Part shown: piece after piece, positions 5,847-13,164 of the stretch
Numbering within the stretch: the stretch's first letter is position 1
Layout of the letters: every line of letters starts with the position of its first letter
NCBI GenBank assembly: GCA_002449585.1
Contig: DJXD01000061.1
Location: 1-13,415 of the forward strand
Source: Ruminococcus sp. UBA7013
GTDB lineage: Bacteria > Bacillota > Clostridia > Oscillospirales > Ruminococcaceae
DNA: 13,415 nt
Direction of reading: 5' to 3'
The notes under the pieces: model-generated
Seen by the model: the letters and a program-made list of their open reading frames with translations, nothing else
The model's database searches: none
Told to the model about the DNA's origin: nothing
Made by a program: the position numbers and the translations under genes

Positions 5847-7141
5847 AAACTGTCACCTTCTGCATGAACAACTGACAGAACAGAATTATCAATGTCAATT
5901 TCTTCACACAAGAATTGATATGCTTCCTCATATGTCAGCTCTGACAGGACAGCAATCGGTGAAAAAGGAAGAATTTTGCACATATAGCAGTCAAGCATCA
6001 TGGATGCATTAGATTCTACACTATTCATAGAACGAATCATTGTGCCATAGCGTTCACGTCTGGTGCGTTCAAAAGCTTTCTGATCAAATCCATTTTTTTT
6101 TGCTTCCTGAAGAACATGAAATACTCTTTCTCGCACTTCCCGTGGATTTCTGGATTCTCCGCCAACGCCTACAGAAAAATAGCCATTTCCTGTGAATGGT
6201 GCATCTGCACCGAAGGAAAAATTAATCAATCCTTCCTCAAGCCAAGATTGGCAAATTGGAGAACTCATGCTGAACAGTGTATCCATAACAAGCTGACATA
6301 ATAATTCCGCCCTGAGCTGTTCTGCTCCTGTTTTTGGCTTTAATTTGAAATCAATGCTAAACATGGGAACGCCTACGGGAGCGATCGCTTCACATTCATG
6401 CTGTAGTACTTCATAAGGCTCTTCTGGGAATACTTCTTCCAGCTTCTGATCTTTGGCAGGAATTAATAATCTGTCACAAATCTCTAGTATTTCTTCTGTA
6501 TGCACATTCCCTGCAATGGATAAAACCATGTTATGCAGATTATAAAAAGTATGATAGCATCTGTATAATAAATCTGCATTGATTTGGGAAATGCTTTCTT
6601 CTGTGCCAGCAATATCAATTCTGACAGGATGATGATGATACATACTTTTCAGGGAATTAAAAAATAATTTCCAGCCGGGTTCATCCTGATTCATGCGGAT
6701 TTCCTGTGCAATGATTCCCTGTTCTTTGTCAACAGTCTCCTGTGTGAAATAGGGATGCTGTACAAAATCAAGCAGAATTTCCAGAGAAGGTGCGAAATTT
6801 TCAGAGCACATGAATAAATAAGCGGTTCTATCAAATGAAGTATATGCATTTGCAATAGCACCTGTAGCCGCATATTTTTCAAACGTTCCGCAGTCTTCAT
6901 TTTCAAATAATTTATGCTCCAGAAAATGGGCAATGCCTTCCGGCACTTGTGCAAAATCCTCTTCTCCATTCAGCCGGAACATAGTATTGACAGATCCGTA
7001 TTTCGTGCCGAATAGGGCATATGCACTATGATAATCAGGCATTTCCATGATATAAATATCAAGTCCGGAAGCATGTTTGATATGCTGACAATTCTGACCG
7101 CCTCCGGGAGCTGTTATCGTTTCTATAATCCGTTTTTTCAT
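5843..7141 (-). CDS. M16 (insulinase-like) zinc peptidase, YmfH/AlbF type, catalytic partner
   Basis: A 432-residue zinc metallopeptidase of family M16. The inverted zinc motif is intact: H72-F-L-E75-H76. The downstream glutamate helix VDKEQGIIAQEIRMNQDEPG (137-156) supplies the third ligand, E140 or E147. The length fits the single-chain YmfH/AlbF group, which pairs with a second M16 protein lacking the motif; that protein is encoded directly upstream. There is no signal peptide, so the cytoplasm is the likely site. It starts at 7141 with an ideal AGGAGGA (7148-7154) 6 nt ahead and overlaps the upstream stop as ATGA, consistent with equal production of two subunits. Relatives work in peptide maturation or clearance; the substrate here is unknown. 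No bacteriocin or radical-SAM gene is present in the window. Confidence 0.9.
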   Translation of the reverse strand: MKKRIIETITAPGGGQNCQHIKHASGLDIYIMEMPDYHSAYALFGTKYGSVNTMFRLNGEEDFAQVPEGIAHFLEHKLFENEDCGTFEKYAATGAIANAYTSFDRTAYLFMCSENFAPSLEILLDFVQHPYFTQETVDKEQGIIAQEIRMNQDEPGWKLFFNSLKSMYHHHPVRIDIAGTEESISQINADLLYRCYHTFYNLHNMVLSIAGNVHTEEILEICDRLLIPAKDQKLEEVFPEEPYEVLQHECEAIAPVGVPMFSIDFKLKPKTGAEQLRAELLCQLVMDTLFSMSSPICQSWLEEGLINFSFGADAPFTGNGYFSVGVGGESRNPREVRERVFHVLQEAKKNGFDQKAFERTRRERYGTMIRSMNSVESNASMMLDCYMCKILPFSPIAVLSELTYEEAYQFLCEEIDIDNSVLSVVHAEGDSL

Positions 7142-8394
7142 GCATTGTCCTCCTGCTCTAAAATATAAATACTATCCTGTTTCAGCGCACAGGCTGTGCG
7201 AATAATATCCTCTTTGGTGATTTTTTCACAAATGGCAATGCGTTCTTCCAGTCCAGCATGATCTTTCCGGATAAAGCATTCAAATTCTTCTGTGATGCAG
7301 GAAGAGGGCGTATCACCAGAAAGACGCAATGCATTGATTAAATAACGCTTGGCATCTGTCAGCAATTTTTCGTCAAACTGGCCTGTTTTCAGCAATTCGA
7401 GCTGATCCAGAATAGCAAGACGTGTTTTTTCAATATTTTCAGGAGAGACACCACTGGAAACCAGCATCGTATTTTTCCCATACAATACCATGCTGGAACA
7501 GTAATAGCACAGGCTCATTTTTTCACGGACGTTGGAAAATAATAGAGAAAATGGCGCACCGCCAAACATCAGACTGCACAAACGCAAAACTTCCTGCTCT
7601 GTTTCTGAAATTTTAAAAGCCATGATCAGCTGACACTGACGGACATCTAATTTTTCTTTGATCATAGCAGATTCAGATTTGCAGGGACTAGGGGCATAAA
7701 ATGCAAGATCCTGCACGGTTCTTCCGGAAAAGGCTTTCCGGAACATTTCCGGCAGTTCCGGAACAGCTTCTGTTCCTACATAATAAATCAAAATCTGTGC
7801 TTTCTGCAAAAGTTCCTGATAAGCGGCATAAACCTGTTCCGGTGTCAAGGCAAGCACTTCTTCTCGGCTTCCATAAATAGGATACGCATTGACCTCCCCT
7901 TGAAAAATGATTTCTTTCGCTCTTTTCATAGCATACGAACGCTTATTATTAATTTCACTTTCGATATTATCAAGCATTTCCTGTTGTTCTGTACAGAAAG
8001 CCGTCTGATTAAATGCATGATTTTCGGCATTTGGATGCAAAAGGCATTCCAGCAGAAGATCAGCCGTTTCCAGACAAAGCTTTTCCCCTTCCAGAGCATA
8101 ACGGTCTGAAATGACGCTGGCAGAAAAATCCACCTGCCAGGTATTGCCGATGATACCGACAGAACTGCTGACGGATGCGCCATAAAGATCCTGCATTTTC
8201 TCCGACATTGCGGAAACACTTGGATATTTTGCACAAGAATTCAGCAATATATTTTTGGCAAGTGAAAGGGCTGCATATTTTTCCGGTTCTGCCGGAAGCA
8301 TCATGATGATAAACAGATTACTTGTCTTGAATTTCGGTTCAATCATTGACATGAACTGTACACCAGGGCACAGCTGTTCGGCCAGTTTTTTCAT
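7138..8394 (-). CDS. M16-family protein, YmfF/AlbE type, non-catalytic partner
   Basis: A 418-residue M16-fold protein. At the place where the zinc motif should lie (around the ILLNSCAKYPS segment, about 50-60) there is no HxxEH, so it is predicted to be catalytically dead. The following features fit the YmfF/AlbE group: a LYGASVSSSVG segment (about 70-80), the EQQEMLDNIESEINNKRSYA helix (about 136-155) and the second-domain QILIYYVG (about 197-204). Inactive M16 chains usually form the chamber wall with the active subunit encoded next to them. The start at 8394 is chosen because AAAGGTGG (8401-8408) is 6 nt ahead; the longer frame would begin with a TTG inside the leader. It is the first gene of a five-gene operon from the promoter at 8429-8457. 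Confidence 0.85.
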   Translation of the reverse strand: MKKLAEQLCPGVQFMSMIEPKFKTSNLFIIMMLPAEPEKYAALSLAKNILLNSCAKYPSVSAMSEKMQDLYGASVSSSVGIIGNTWQVDFSASVISDRYALEGEKLCLETADLLLECLLHPNAENHAFNQTAFCTEQQEMLDNIESEINNKRSYAMKRAKEIIFQGEVNAYPIYGSREEVLALTPEQVYAAYQELLQKAQILIYYVGTEAVPELPEMFRKAFSGRTVQDLAFYAPSPCKSESAMIKEKLDVRQCQLIMAFKISETEQEVLRLCSLMFGGAPFSLLFSNVREKMSLCYYCSSMVLYGKNTMLVSSGVSPENIEKTRLAILDQLELLKTGQFDEKLLTDAKRYLINALRLSGDTPSSCITEEFECFIRKDHAGLEERIAICEKITKEDIIRTACALKQDSIYILEQEDNA

Positions 8395-8428
8395 GAAATT
8401 CCACCTTTCCAAAGTAAATTATATTATT

Positions 8429-8457
8429 ATTCTAACATATTCTGAAACAAAATGCAA
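8429..8457 (-). promoter_or_regulatory. Sigma-A promoter of the M16-lgt-folD-AIM24 operon
   Basis: On the minus strand TTGCAT (8457-8452) and TAGAAT (8434-8429) are 17 nt apart, with TGT before the -10. It diverges from the dapF promoter, with 38 nt between the two -35 boxes. No other promoter was seen between the five genes. Confidence 0.8.
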
Positions 8458-8495
8458 GGGAATTTTTTATTTTTCAAAGAAATTTCAGAAATCTA

Positions 8496-8524
8496 TTGCA
8501 ATTTTCCAGAAATTATGCTATGAT
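8496..8524 (+). promoter_or_regulatory. Sigma-A promoter of dapF-dapL
   Basis: TTGCAA (8496-8501), a 17-nt spacer and TATGAT (8519-8524), with TGC before the -10. Expected start of transcription is near 8531, leaving a leader of about 70 nt that holds two inverted repeats. Confidence 0.8.
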
Positions 8525-8537
8525 TAGAAATATGAAC

Positions 8538-8549
8538 GGACAATTGTCC
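8538..8549. promoter_or_regulatory. Perfect 12-bp palindrome just downstream of the dapF promoter
   Basis: GGACAATTGTCC is a full dyad with no spacer, at about +8 to +19 of the predicted transcript. A gap-free palindrome cannot form a good RNA hairpin loop but suits a dimeric DNA-binding repressor. No regulator is identified. Confidence 0.45.
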
Positions 8550-8555
8550 TTGCTG

Positions 8556-8575
8556 TAAATACAGATTTGTATTTA
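8556..8575 (+). promoter_or_regulatory. Second inverted repeat in the dapF leader
   Basis: TAAATACA (8556-8563) and TGTATTTA (8568-8575) are perfect 8-bp arms around GATT. It ends 12 nt before the AAAGGA ribosome site. It is A/T-rich and lacks a following T run, so it is not a terminator. It could be an operator or a weak leader hairpin. Confidence 0.4.
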
Positions 8576-8599
8576 ATCATTTTCCTGAAAGGATTTTTT

Positions 8600-9442
8600 A
8601 TGATGAAATTTTCTAAAATGCATGGAATTGGCAATGATTATATCTATGTCAATTGTTTTGAAGAGCAGGTAGCGCATCCAGAAGAGTTAGCGATCCGGAT
8701 AAGTGACCGCAGAAAAGGGATCGGCTCTGATGGATTAATTTTGATTTTGCCGTCAGATAAAGCAGATTGCCGTATGAGAATTTTTAATGCAGATGGTTCA
8801 GAAGCAATGATGTGCGGCAATGGAATCCGCTGTGTTGGAAAATATGCCTATGATCATGGGATTGTCACAAAGCCGGAGTTATCTGTAGAAACTAATTCCG
8901 GAATAAAATATATCACATTGCAGACAGAAAACGGGAAAGCCATCGGGGCGACTGTGAATATGGGCAAAGCGATTCTGAAACCTGCTGACATTCCTATGAA
9001 TGCAGAAGGAGAAAACTTTATTTCTCAGCCTATCACAGTACAGGGAAAAACATATCTGGCAACTGGTGTTTCTATGGGGAATCCACATTGTGTGGTTTTT
9101 CTTGATGAAAATATCAATGATTTGAATCTGGAAAAAATCGGATCTGATTTTGAACATCATGCATTATTCCCCGCAAGAGTCAACACAGAATTTGTGAATG
9201 TTCTTGATGATCATACTTTGAAAATGCGTGTCTGGGAACGTGGAAGCGGTGAAACTATGGCATGTGGAACAGGTGCATGTGCAGTTGCAGTAGCATCTGT
9301 ATTGAATCAGTATTGTAAACAGAATGAAATCATTAACATAAAATTGCTCGGCGGAGATTTGCAGATTGTATATCAAACAGATGGCACTGTCATGATGACA
9401 GGCTCAGCAACACATGTTTTTGACGGCGAAATTTTATTATGA
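8600..9442 (+). CDS. dapF: DapF, diaminopimelate epimerase
   Basis: A 280-residue cofactor-free epimerase turning LL- into meso-diaminopimelate, the last step before lysine and the cross-linking residue of peptidoglycan. Seen: FSKMHGIGNDY (4-14), GIGSDGL (40-46), NADGSEAMMCGNGIRC (63-78) with catalytic C72, MGNPHCV (159-165), and the second half-site SGETMACGTGACA (216-228) with catalytic C222. The two cysteines act as the acid/base pair. The start is 8600 or the adjacent ATG at 8603. AAAGGA (8588-8593) gives 6 or 9 nt, so the two cannot be separated; residues here count from 8600. A further upstream TTG lies within the leader repeat and gives an unfamiliar N-terminus. It is cotranscribed with dapL, which supplies its substrate. 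Confidence 0.96.
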   Translation: MMKFSKMHGIGNDYIYVNCFEEQVAHPEELAIRISDRRKGIGSDGLILILPSDKADCRMRIFNADGSEAMMCGNGIRCVGKYAYDHGIVTKPELSVETNSGIKYITLQTENGKAIGATVNMGKAILKPADIPMNAEGENFISQPITVQGKTYLATGVSMGNPHCVVFLDENINDLNLEKIGSDFEHHALFPARVNTEFVNVLDDHTLKMRVWERGSGETMACGTGACAVAVASVLNQYCKQNEIINIKLLGGDLQIVYQTDGTVMMTGSATHVFDGEILL

Positions 9443-9452
9443 GGTGAGTGCT

Positions 9453-10673
9453 TTGAAAATTAATGAAAATTATTTGAAACTGGAGAAAAATTATTTATTT
9501 ATCCGGATCGCTCAAAAAGTAAAGGCATTTCAGACAACACATCCGGAAAAGAAAATCATCCGCATGGGAATTGGTGATGTGACCCAGCCACTTGCGCCCA
9601 TTGTTGTCGATGCTATGAAAAAAGCCGCTGATGAATTAGCTGTCAAGGAAACTTTTCGAGGTTATGAGGACAGCGGCGCAGGTTATGACTTCCTCCGACA
9701 AGCCGTTTCAGAATATTATAAAAGTTTCGGCGCAGATGTTCCTGCTTCAGATATTCGAATCAATGACGGCGCAAAAAGTGACTGCGGTAATCTGGTAGAT
9801 ATTTTTGATGATAGTAATATTATTTTAATCACTGATCCGGCTTATCCTGTCTATGTGGATTCTAATCTCATGAATGGCCGTCAGATCGTCTATGCAGATT
9901 CCAATGAAGAAAATGGCTTTGCTGCTATGCCCGATCCGGATGGCTATGATCTGAACGGCAAAAAAATTTTCCCGGATATTATTTATCTTTGTTCGCCGAA
10001 TAATCCAACAGGTGCGGTTTATACAAAAGAACAGCTTGCCATTTGGATCGCCTATGCAAAACAGCATCATGCTATCATTCTCTATGATGCCGCTTATGAG
10101 GCATTTATCCGTGATGAAAATATTCCAAGAAGCATTTACCTGCTTGATGGTGCAAAAGAAACTGCTATTGAACTGTGTTCATTGTCCAAAACAGCAGGAT
10201 TCACCGGTGTGAGATGCGGCTATACTGTTGTTCCGGCTGAACTGAAAACTATTGCCAGTGATGGGACAGAAGTTAGTCTTGCGCAATTATGGAACAGACG
10301 AGAAGGCTCAAAATTCAATGGTGTTTCTTATCCCGTGCAGAGAGCCGCAGAAGCTGTTTTTACGCCGGAAGGTCAGAAACAAGTCAGAAAAAGTATTCTA
10401 TATTATCAAGAAAATGCCCGTGTGATTGCGGAAACATTGACAGAACTTCATGTTCCTTTTACAGGTGGAATTAATTCGCCGTATATCTGGTTCAAATGTC
10501 CGTTTGAAATGGATAGCTGGACTTTCTTTGATAAGATGCTGAATGAAATTGCTGTAGTGGGAACGCCGGGCGCAGGCTTTGGGAAAAATGGGGTAAATTG
10601 GTTCAGGCTCACAGCTTTTGGAGATCAGGAAGAGACTAGAGAAGCAATGCATCGTTTCCGGTCACTTTTTTAA
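9453..10673 (+). CDS. dapL: DapL, LL-diaminopimelate aminotransferase
   Basis: A 406-residue PLP enzyme converting tetrahydrodipicolinate directly to LL-diaminopimelate with glutamate as amino donor, bypassing the succinylase/acetylase steps. Seen: KINENYLKL at the N-terminus, GIGDVTQPL (about 39-47), SPNNPTG (181-187), D212 and Y215 in YDAAYEAF, the PLP lysine K246 in SLSKTAGFTGVR with R254, and substrate R385 in WFRLTAFG. Length fits DapL (about 410). The start is taken as TTG at 9453, since GAGGTGAG (9441-9448) is 6 nt ahead by its AGGTG core and the resulting N-terminus matches the family. The ATG-like options upstream lie inside dapF. The dapF stop TGA is part of this ribosome site, so the genes are tightly coupled. 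Confidence 0.95.
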   Translation: MKINENYLKLEKNYLFIRIAQKVKAFQTTHPEKKIIRMGIGDVTQPLAPIVVDAMKKAADELAVKETFRGYEDSGAGYDFLRQAVSEYYKSFGADVPASDIRINDGAKSDCGNLVDIFDDSNIILITDPAYPVYVDSNLMNGRQIVYADSNEENGFAAMPDPDGYDLNGKKIFPDIIYLCSPNNPTGAVYTKEQLAIWIAYAKQHHAIILYDAAYEAFIRDENIPRSIYLLDGAKETAIELCSLSKTAGFTGVRCGYTVVPAELKTIASDGTEVSLAQLWNRREGSKFNGVSYPVQRAAEAVFTPEGQKQVRKSILYYQENARVIAETLTELHVPFTGGINSPYIWFKCPFEMDSWTFFDKMLNEIAVVGTPGAGFGKNGVNWFRLTAFGDQEETREAMHRFRSLF

Positions 10674-10681
10674 AATCAATA

Positions 10682-10713
10682 ATCCTCCCTCGATTTTACA
10701 GTCGAGGGAGGAT
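10682..10713. terminator. Two-way terminator between dapL and the mannanase gene
   Basis: A perfect 12-bp stem (10682-10693 with 10702-10713) has a short loop and lies 8 nt after the dapL stop and 5 nt past the mannanase stop. The minus-strand exit has the better T tract (TATTGATTTTAAAAA). The plus-strand exit is A/T-rich but weaker. Confidence 0.88.
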
Positions 10714-10718
10714 ATTAA

Positions 10719-12980
10719 TTATTCCAGAGTAATCAGTTTTACAATCACTTTCATCAGCATGAGGGAATCGCTGGCAGTGGGTTTTCCATCGCCATCTACA
10801 TCGGCAGCTTTTTCTTTTTCAGGTGTAAGCGTAGCCTTGCCATAGATTGCTTTATTCAGGAGAATAATGTCCATAATATTGACATTGTCATCTCCGTTGA
10901 CATCGCCTTTTTTGAGGGTTTCTGTTTCAGAAGGCTCTGTAGTATCAGATTCTTCCGGATCTGTTTCACCGCTGGCTTTGATATAAGCATCTGTGATGGC
11001 AACTGTAGTTTTATCCAATTCTGTTTCACCTGCACCAGCCCACCATACTTGACCTTGGAAAGATTTCAGTGTTGGCAGGATTTTCTTGATCTGATCCAGA
11101 ATTGCATCATCTGTAATAACAACGGTTTCATTGTCTACTGTAGTAGTAACATTAAAGAGCTGATCAACCAGATTTACCTCATTTATGCCGCTCTTATCCG
11201 CTTTCCACTGGATATTAGCCCAATAATAAGTACCATCCAGAGCAATAGAAACGCCAAGACCGCCATTAGCAGAAGTAGCATCACCAAGATCAACTACCAG
11301 GCAGATCGTTTCAGAGGCTTCCGGCAGATCAATATTGAAGTTACCTTTACCATCGGCACTGATTCTTGCATGACCTTCTTCGGGTTCTGTAGGCTGTGTA
11401 TTTTCTGTAGCATTAGTAGCATCAGGATCAAATTCAATATCAGAAAGTTTCGGAAGTTCATCCAGAGTGATGCAATAATCACTTGTATACATATCAATCA
11501 GATCTTTTTCTGTATTGAAAGTTGGATCAGAGAGGAAATTAGGCATATCACCATCTGCGGCTGTTCCGCCGTCATACCATGTCAGGAAGTAGAGCCAGCC
11601 TGCTTTTTCTGATGTCAGATTATCCACAGTAGAGAAGCTGTCATTTTCCATCATTGCAATCATTTTTGCGGAGTTATACTTATTCATGATTGTATAGAAT
11701 GTACTGGAAATTGCAGAATCATTATGTGAAACTACTTTGCTACCGCTTGACCAGTCAGTGCAGTTGTATTTATCATAGCCGATAATATCAACATATTCAT
11801 CACCGGGATACCAATTTTCAGAAGTTGGGAAAGCATAGCTGTTAAATTCCCAGATCAGATTATGACAACCTTTTGTTTCTGTCAGATATTTATAAGTATA
11901 AATATAGAGTTCTCTATAAGTTTTAGAGCCTTCTCTTCCCCACCAGAACCATGAACTAGCTTCACCGCCGCCGCCTTCTGCTTCATGCAGGGGTCTCCAC
12001 AGGATAGAAATGCCTTTTTCCTGCAATGCAAGGAATTTTTCAGCCACTTTATCAAGAGCCTGTGTATAGAATGCATTCTCTTTTGTGCCTTCTGTATATG
12101 CCTTAGCAGGGGAGAAATCTGTATTCTGAGAATAAGTTGTCTGATTAAAAGACAGATTATCACCCATAGTATAGCTTGCAAAATCAGTAGGCACATTTAA
12201 ATGGAAAGAAGATTCAATAATACCGCCTTTTTCTGCCCATTCGATCATGCGATCAGAAGTTTGATCTTCTCCAAAACAGGAAGTAATGGGATTGCAGGAA
12301 TTACCCAGATCAAAGCCACGGATTGCAGGGAGTTTACCGGTTTTTTCTTTGATATAATTAAATTCATATTCTGTATCATGAGGGCCATATTTATAGATTT
12401 CCTGCTGTCCGGAAAGAATATGTTCACCATAGATACTGGAAAGATAAGACATCAGCTGTTTTGCAGAATCAATGCTATCCGGATCACAGGTATTTGTCTG
12501 TGTTGCTTTGATATCACCAAGCTGAGCCTCTGTCAATGTGATATAATCAAAATTTGTCCAGCCCCAGCTGCCTTTGATGGCAATTGTATTTTCACCAGCA
12601 TTGAGCTTGATTGCGCCAAAATTGAGAATTGCCCATTCAGCTGTTTCGGGAAAACTCATCTGTCCGGCATCAACATCATTAACGACAATATTCTGAATTT
12701 TATCACTGCCAAAATTATTCTGATAGCAGATTTTCAGCTCATACATGCCAGCCTTTTCCACTGTGACAGGAATTGAAATAACATCGGCATTATCTTCCAG
12801 ATACATGTAACCCTCTCCGGAATAGCCTTTCACTTCTGTTTTGACACCGCCTGTTCCTGTCAGAGTACCGCTCTCACATTCTACTTTGATTTCAGCAGCA
12901 GAGGTGGCAAATGGCATTGCTGTAAGACAACTTAGTGTCATCGCAGCCGCCATGATACCGCCTGCAATTCTTTTCTTCAT
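10719..12980 (-). CDS. Secreted multidomain GH26 beta-mannanase with CBM35 and dockerin
   Basis: A 753-residue exported enzyme cutting beta-1,4-mannan. In order: signal peptide 1 to about 29 (KKR start, hydrophobic core, ATSAA exit); CBM35-like module about 31-152, ending in a GSWGWTNFDYITL strand typical of the fold; GH26 catalytic domain about 160-505 with acid/base E333 in RPLHEAEG, the aromatic SSWFWWG (342-348) and nucleophile E445 in AMMEND; an acidic Thr/Pro linker about 519-536; an unassigned beta-rich module about 537-670 with surface-type aromatics (Y585, Y586, W587, W592, W646, W647); a second acidic linker about 671-688; and a dockerin 690-753. The dockerin has two calcium loops: D693, N695, D697, N699, N701, D704 and D728, D730, D732, K734, T736, D739. 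It should bind a cellulosomal scaffoldin cohesin. The start has AGGAGGA (12989-12995) 8 nt ahead. The promoter carries a cre box. Confidence 0.93.
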   Translation of the reverse strand: MKKRIAGGIMAAAMTLSCLTAMPFATSAAEIKVECESGTLTGTGGVKTEVKGYSGEGYMYLEDNADVISIPVTVEKAGMYELKICYQNNFGSDKIQNIVVNDVDAGQMSFPETAEWAILNFGAIKLNAGENTIAIKGSWGWTNFDYITLTEAQLGDIKATQTNTCDPDSIDSAKQLMSYLSSIYGEHILSGQQEIYKYGPHDTEYEFNYIKEKTGKLPAIRGFDLGNSCNPITSCFGEDQTSDRMIEWAEKGGIIESSFHLNVPTDFASYTMGDNLSFNQTTYSQNTDFSPAKAYTEGTKENAFYTQALDKVAEKFLALQEKGISILWRPLHEAEGGGGEASSWFWWGREGSKTYRELYIYTYKYLTETKGCHNLIWEFNSYAFPTSENWYPGDEYVDIIGYDKYNCTDWSSGSKVVSHNDSAISSTFYTIMNKYNSAKMIAMMENDSFSTVDNLTSEKAGWLYFLTWYDGGTAADGDMPNFLSDPTFNTEKDLIDMYTSDYCITLDELPKLSDIEFDPDATNATENTQPTEPEEGHARISADGKGNFNIDLPEASETICLVVDLGDATSANGGLGVSIALDGTYYWANIQWKADKSGINEVNLVDQLFNVTTTVDNETVVITDDAILDQIKKILPTLKSFQGQVWWAGAGETELDKTTVAITDAYIKASGETDPEESDTTEPSETETLKKGDVNGDDNVNIMDIILLNKAIYGKATLTPEKEKAADVDGDGKPTASDSLMLMKVIVKLITLE

Positions 12981-13024
12981 AATAAAAATCCTCCTCTTTA
13001 TGCAGACAACTGCAATATGTTTTT

Positions 13025-13053
13025 ATTATATCACGCTCTGTAAACGTTTTCAA
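13025..13053 (-). promoter_or_regulatory. Sigma-A promoter of the mannanase gene
   Basis: On the minus strand TTGAAA (13053-13048) and TATAAT (13030-13025) are 17 nt apart, with TGA before the -10. The sequence upstream (about 13055-13110) is strongly A/T-rich, like an UP element. Expected transcription start is near 13018. Confidence 0.8.
13039..13052 (-). promoter_or_regulatory. CcpA-type cre operator over the mannanase -35
   Basis: On the minus strand TGAAAACGTTTACA fits the cre consensus TGWAANCGNTNWCA at every fixed position. It overlaps five of the six -35 bases and part of the spacer, so binding should block RNA polymerase. Either CcpA (catabolite repression) or a pathway-specific LacI-family repressor could use it. 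Confidence 0.75.
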
Positions 13054-13125
13054 GGCAATTTTTTCATATTTGTGCAGAATCACAATTTTTTTTGTTTATT
13101 TTATACAAATCAGAATAGAAAGAAA

Positions 13126-13143
13126 GACAGGCCGAAGCCTGTC
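13126..13143 (-). terminator. UUCG-capped terminator of the EF-Tu gene
   Basis: On the minus strand GACAGGC, then TTCG, then GCCTGTC makes a 7-bp stem closed by the extra-stable C(UUCG)G tetraloop, followed by TTTCTTTCTATTC. It lies 21 nt after the EF-Tu stop and separates it from the mannanase promoter. Confidence 0.85.
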
Positions 13144-13164
13144 CTCTTGTCTTTGCAGTGCAGA

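Noticed and set aside
8531..8599. Lysine riboswitch or T-box ahead of dapF
   Set aside because: The leader is only about 70 nt, far too short for either, and contains no T-box sequence or terminator.
12900..12980. Lipoprotein signal (Cys18 in TLSC) in the mannanase
   Set aside because: The residues before the cysteine do not fit a lipobox (Thr at -3, Leu at -2), and a good signal peptidase I exit (ATSAA) follows; dockerin enzymes are released, not lipidated.
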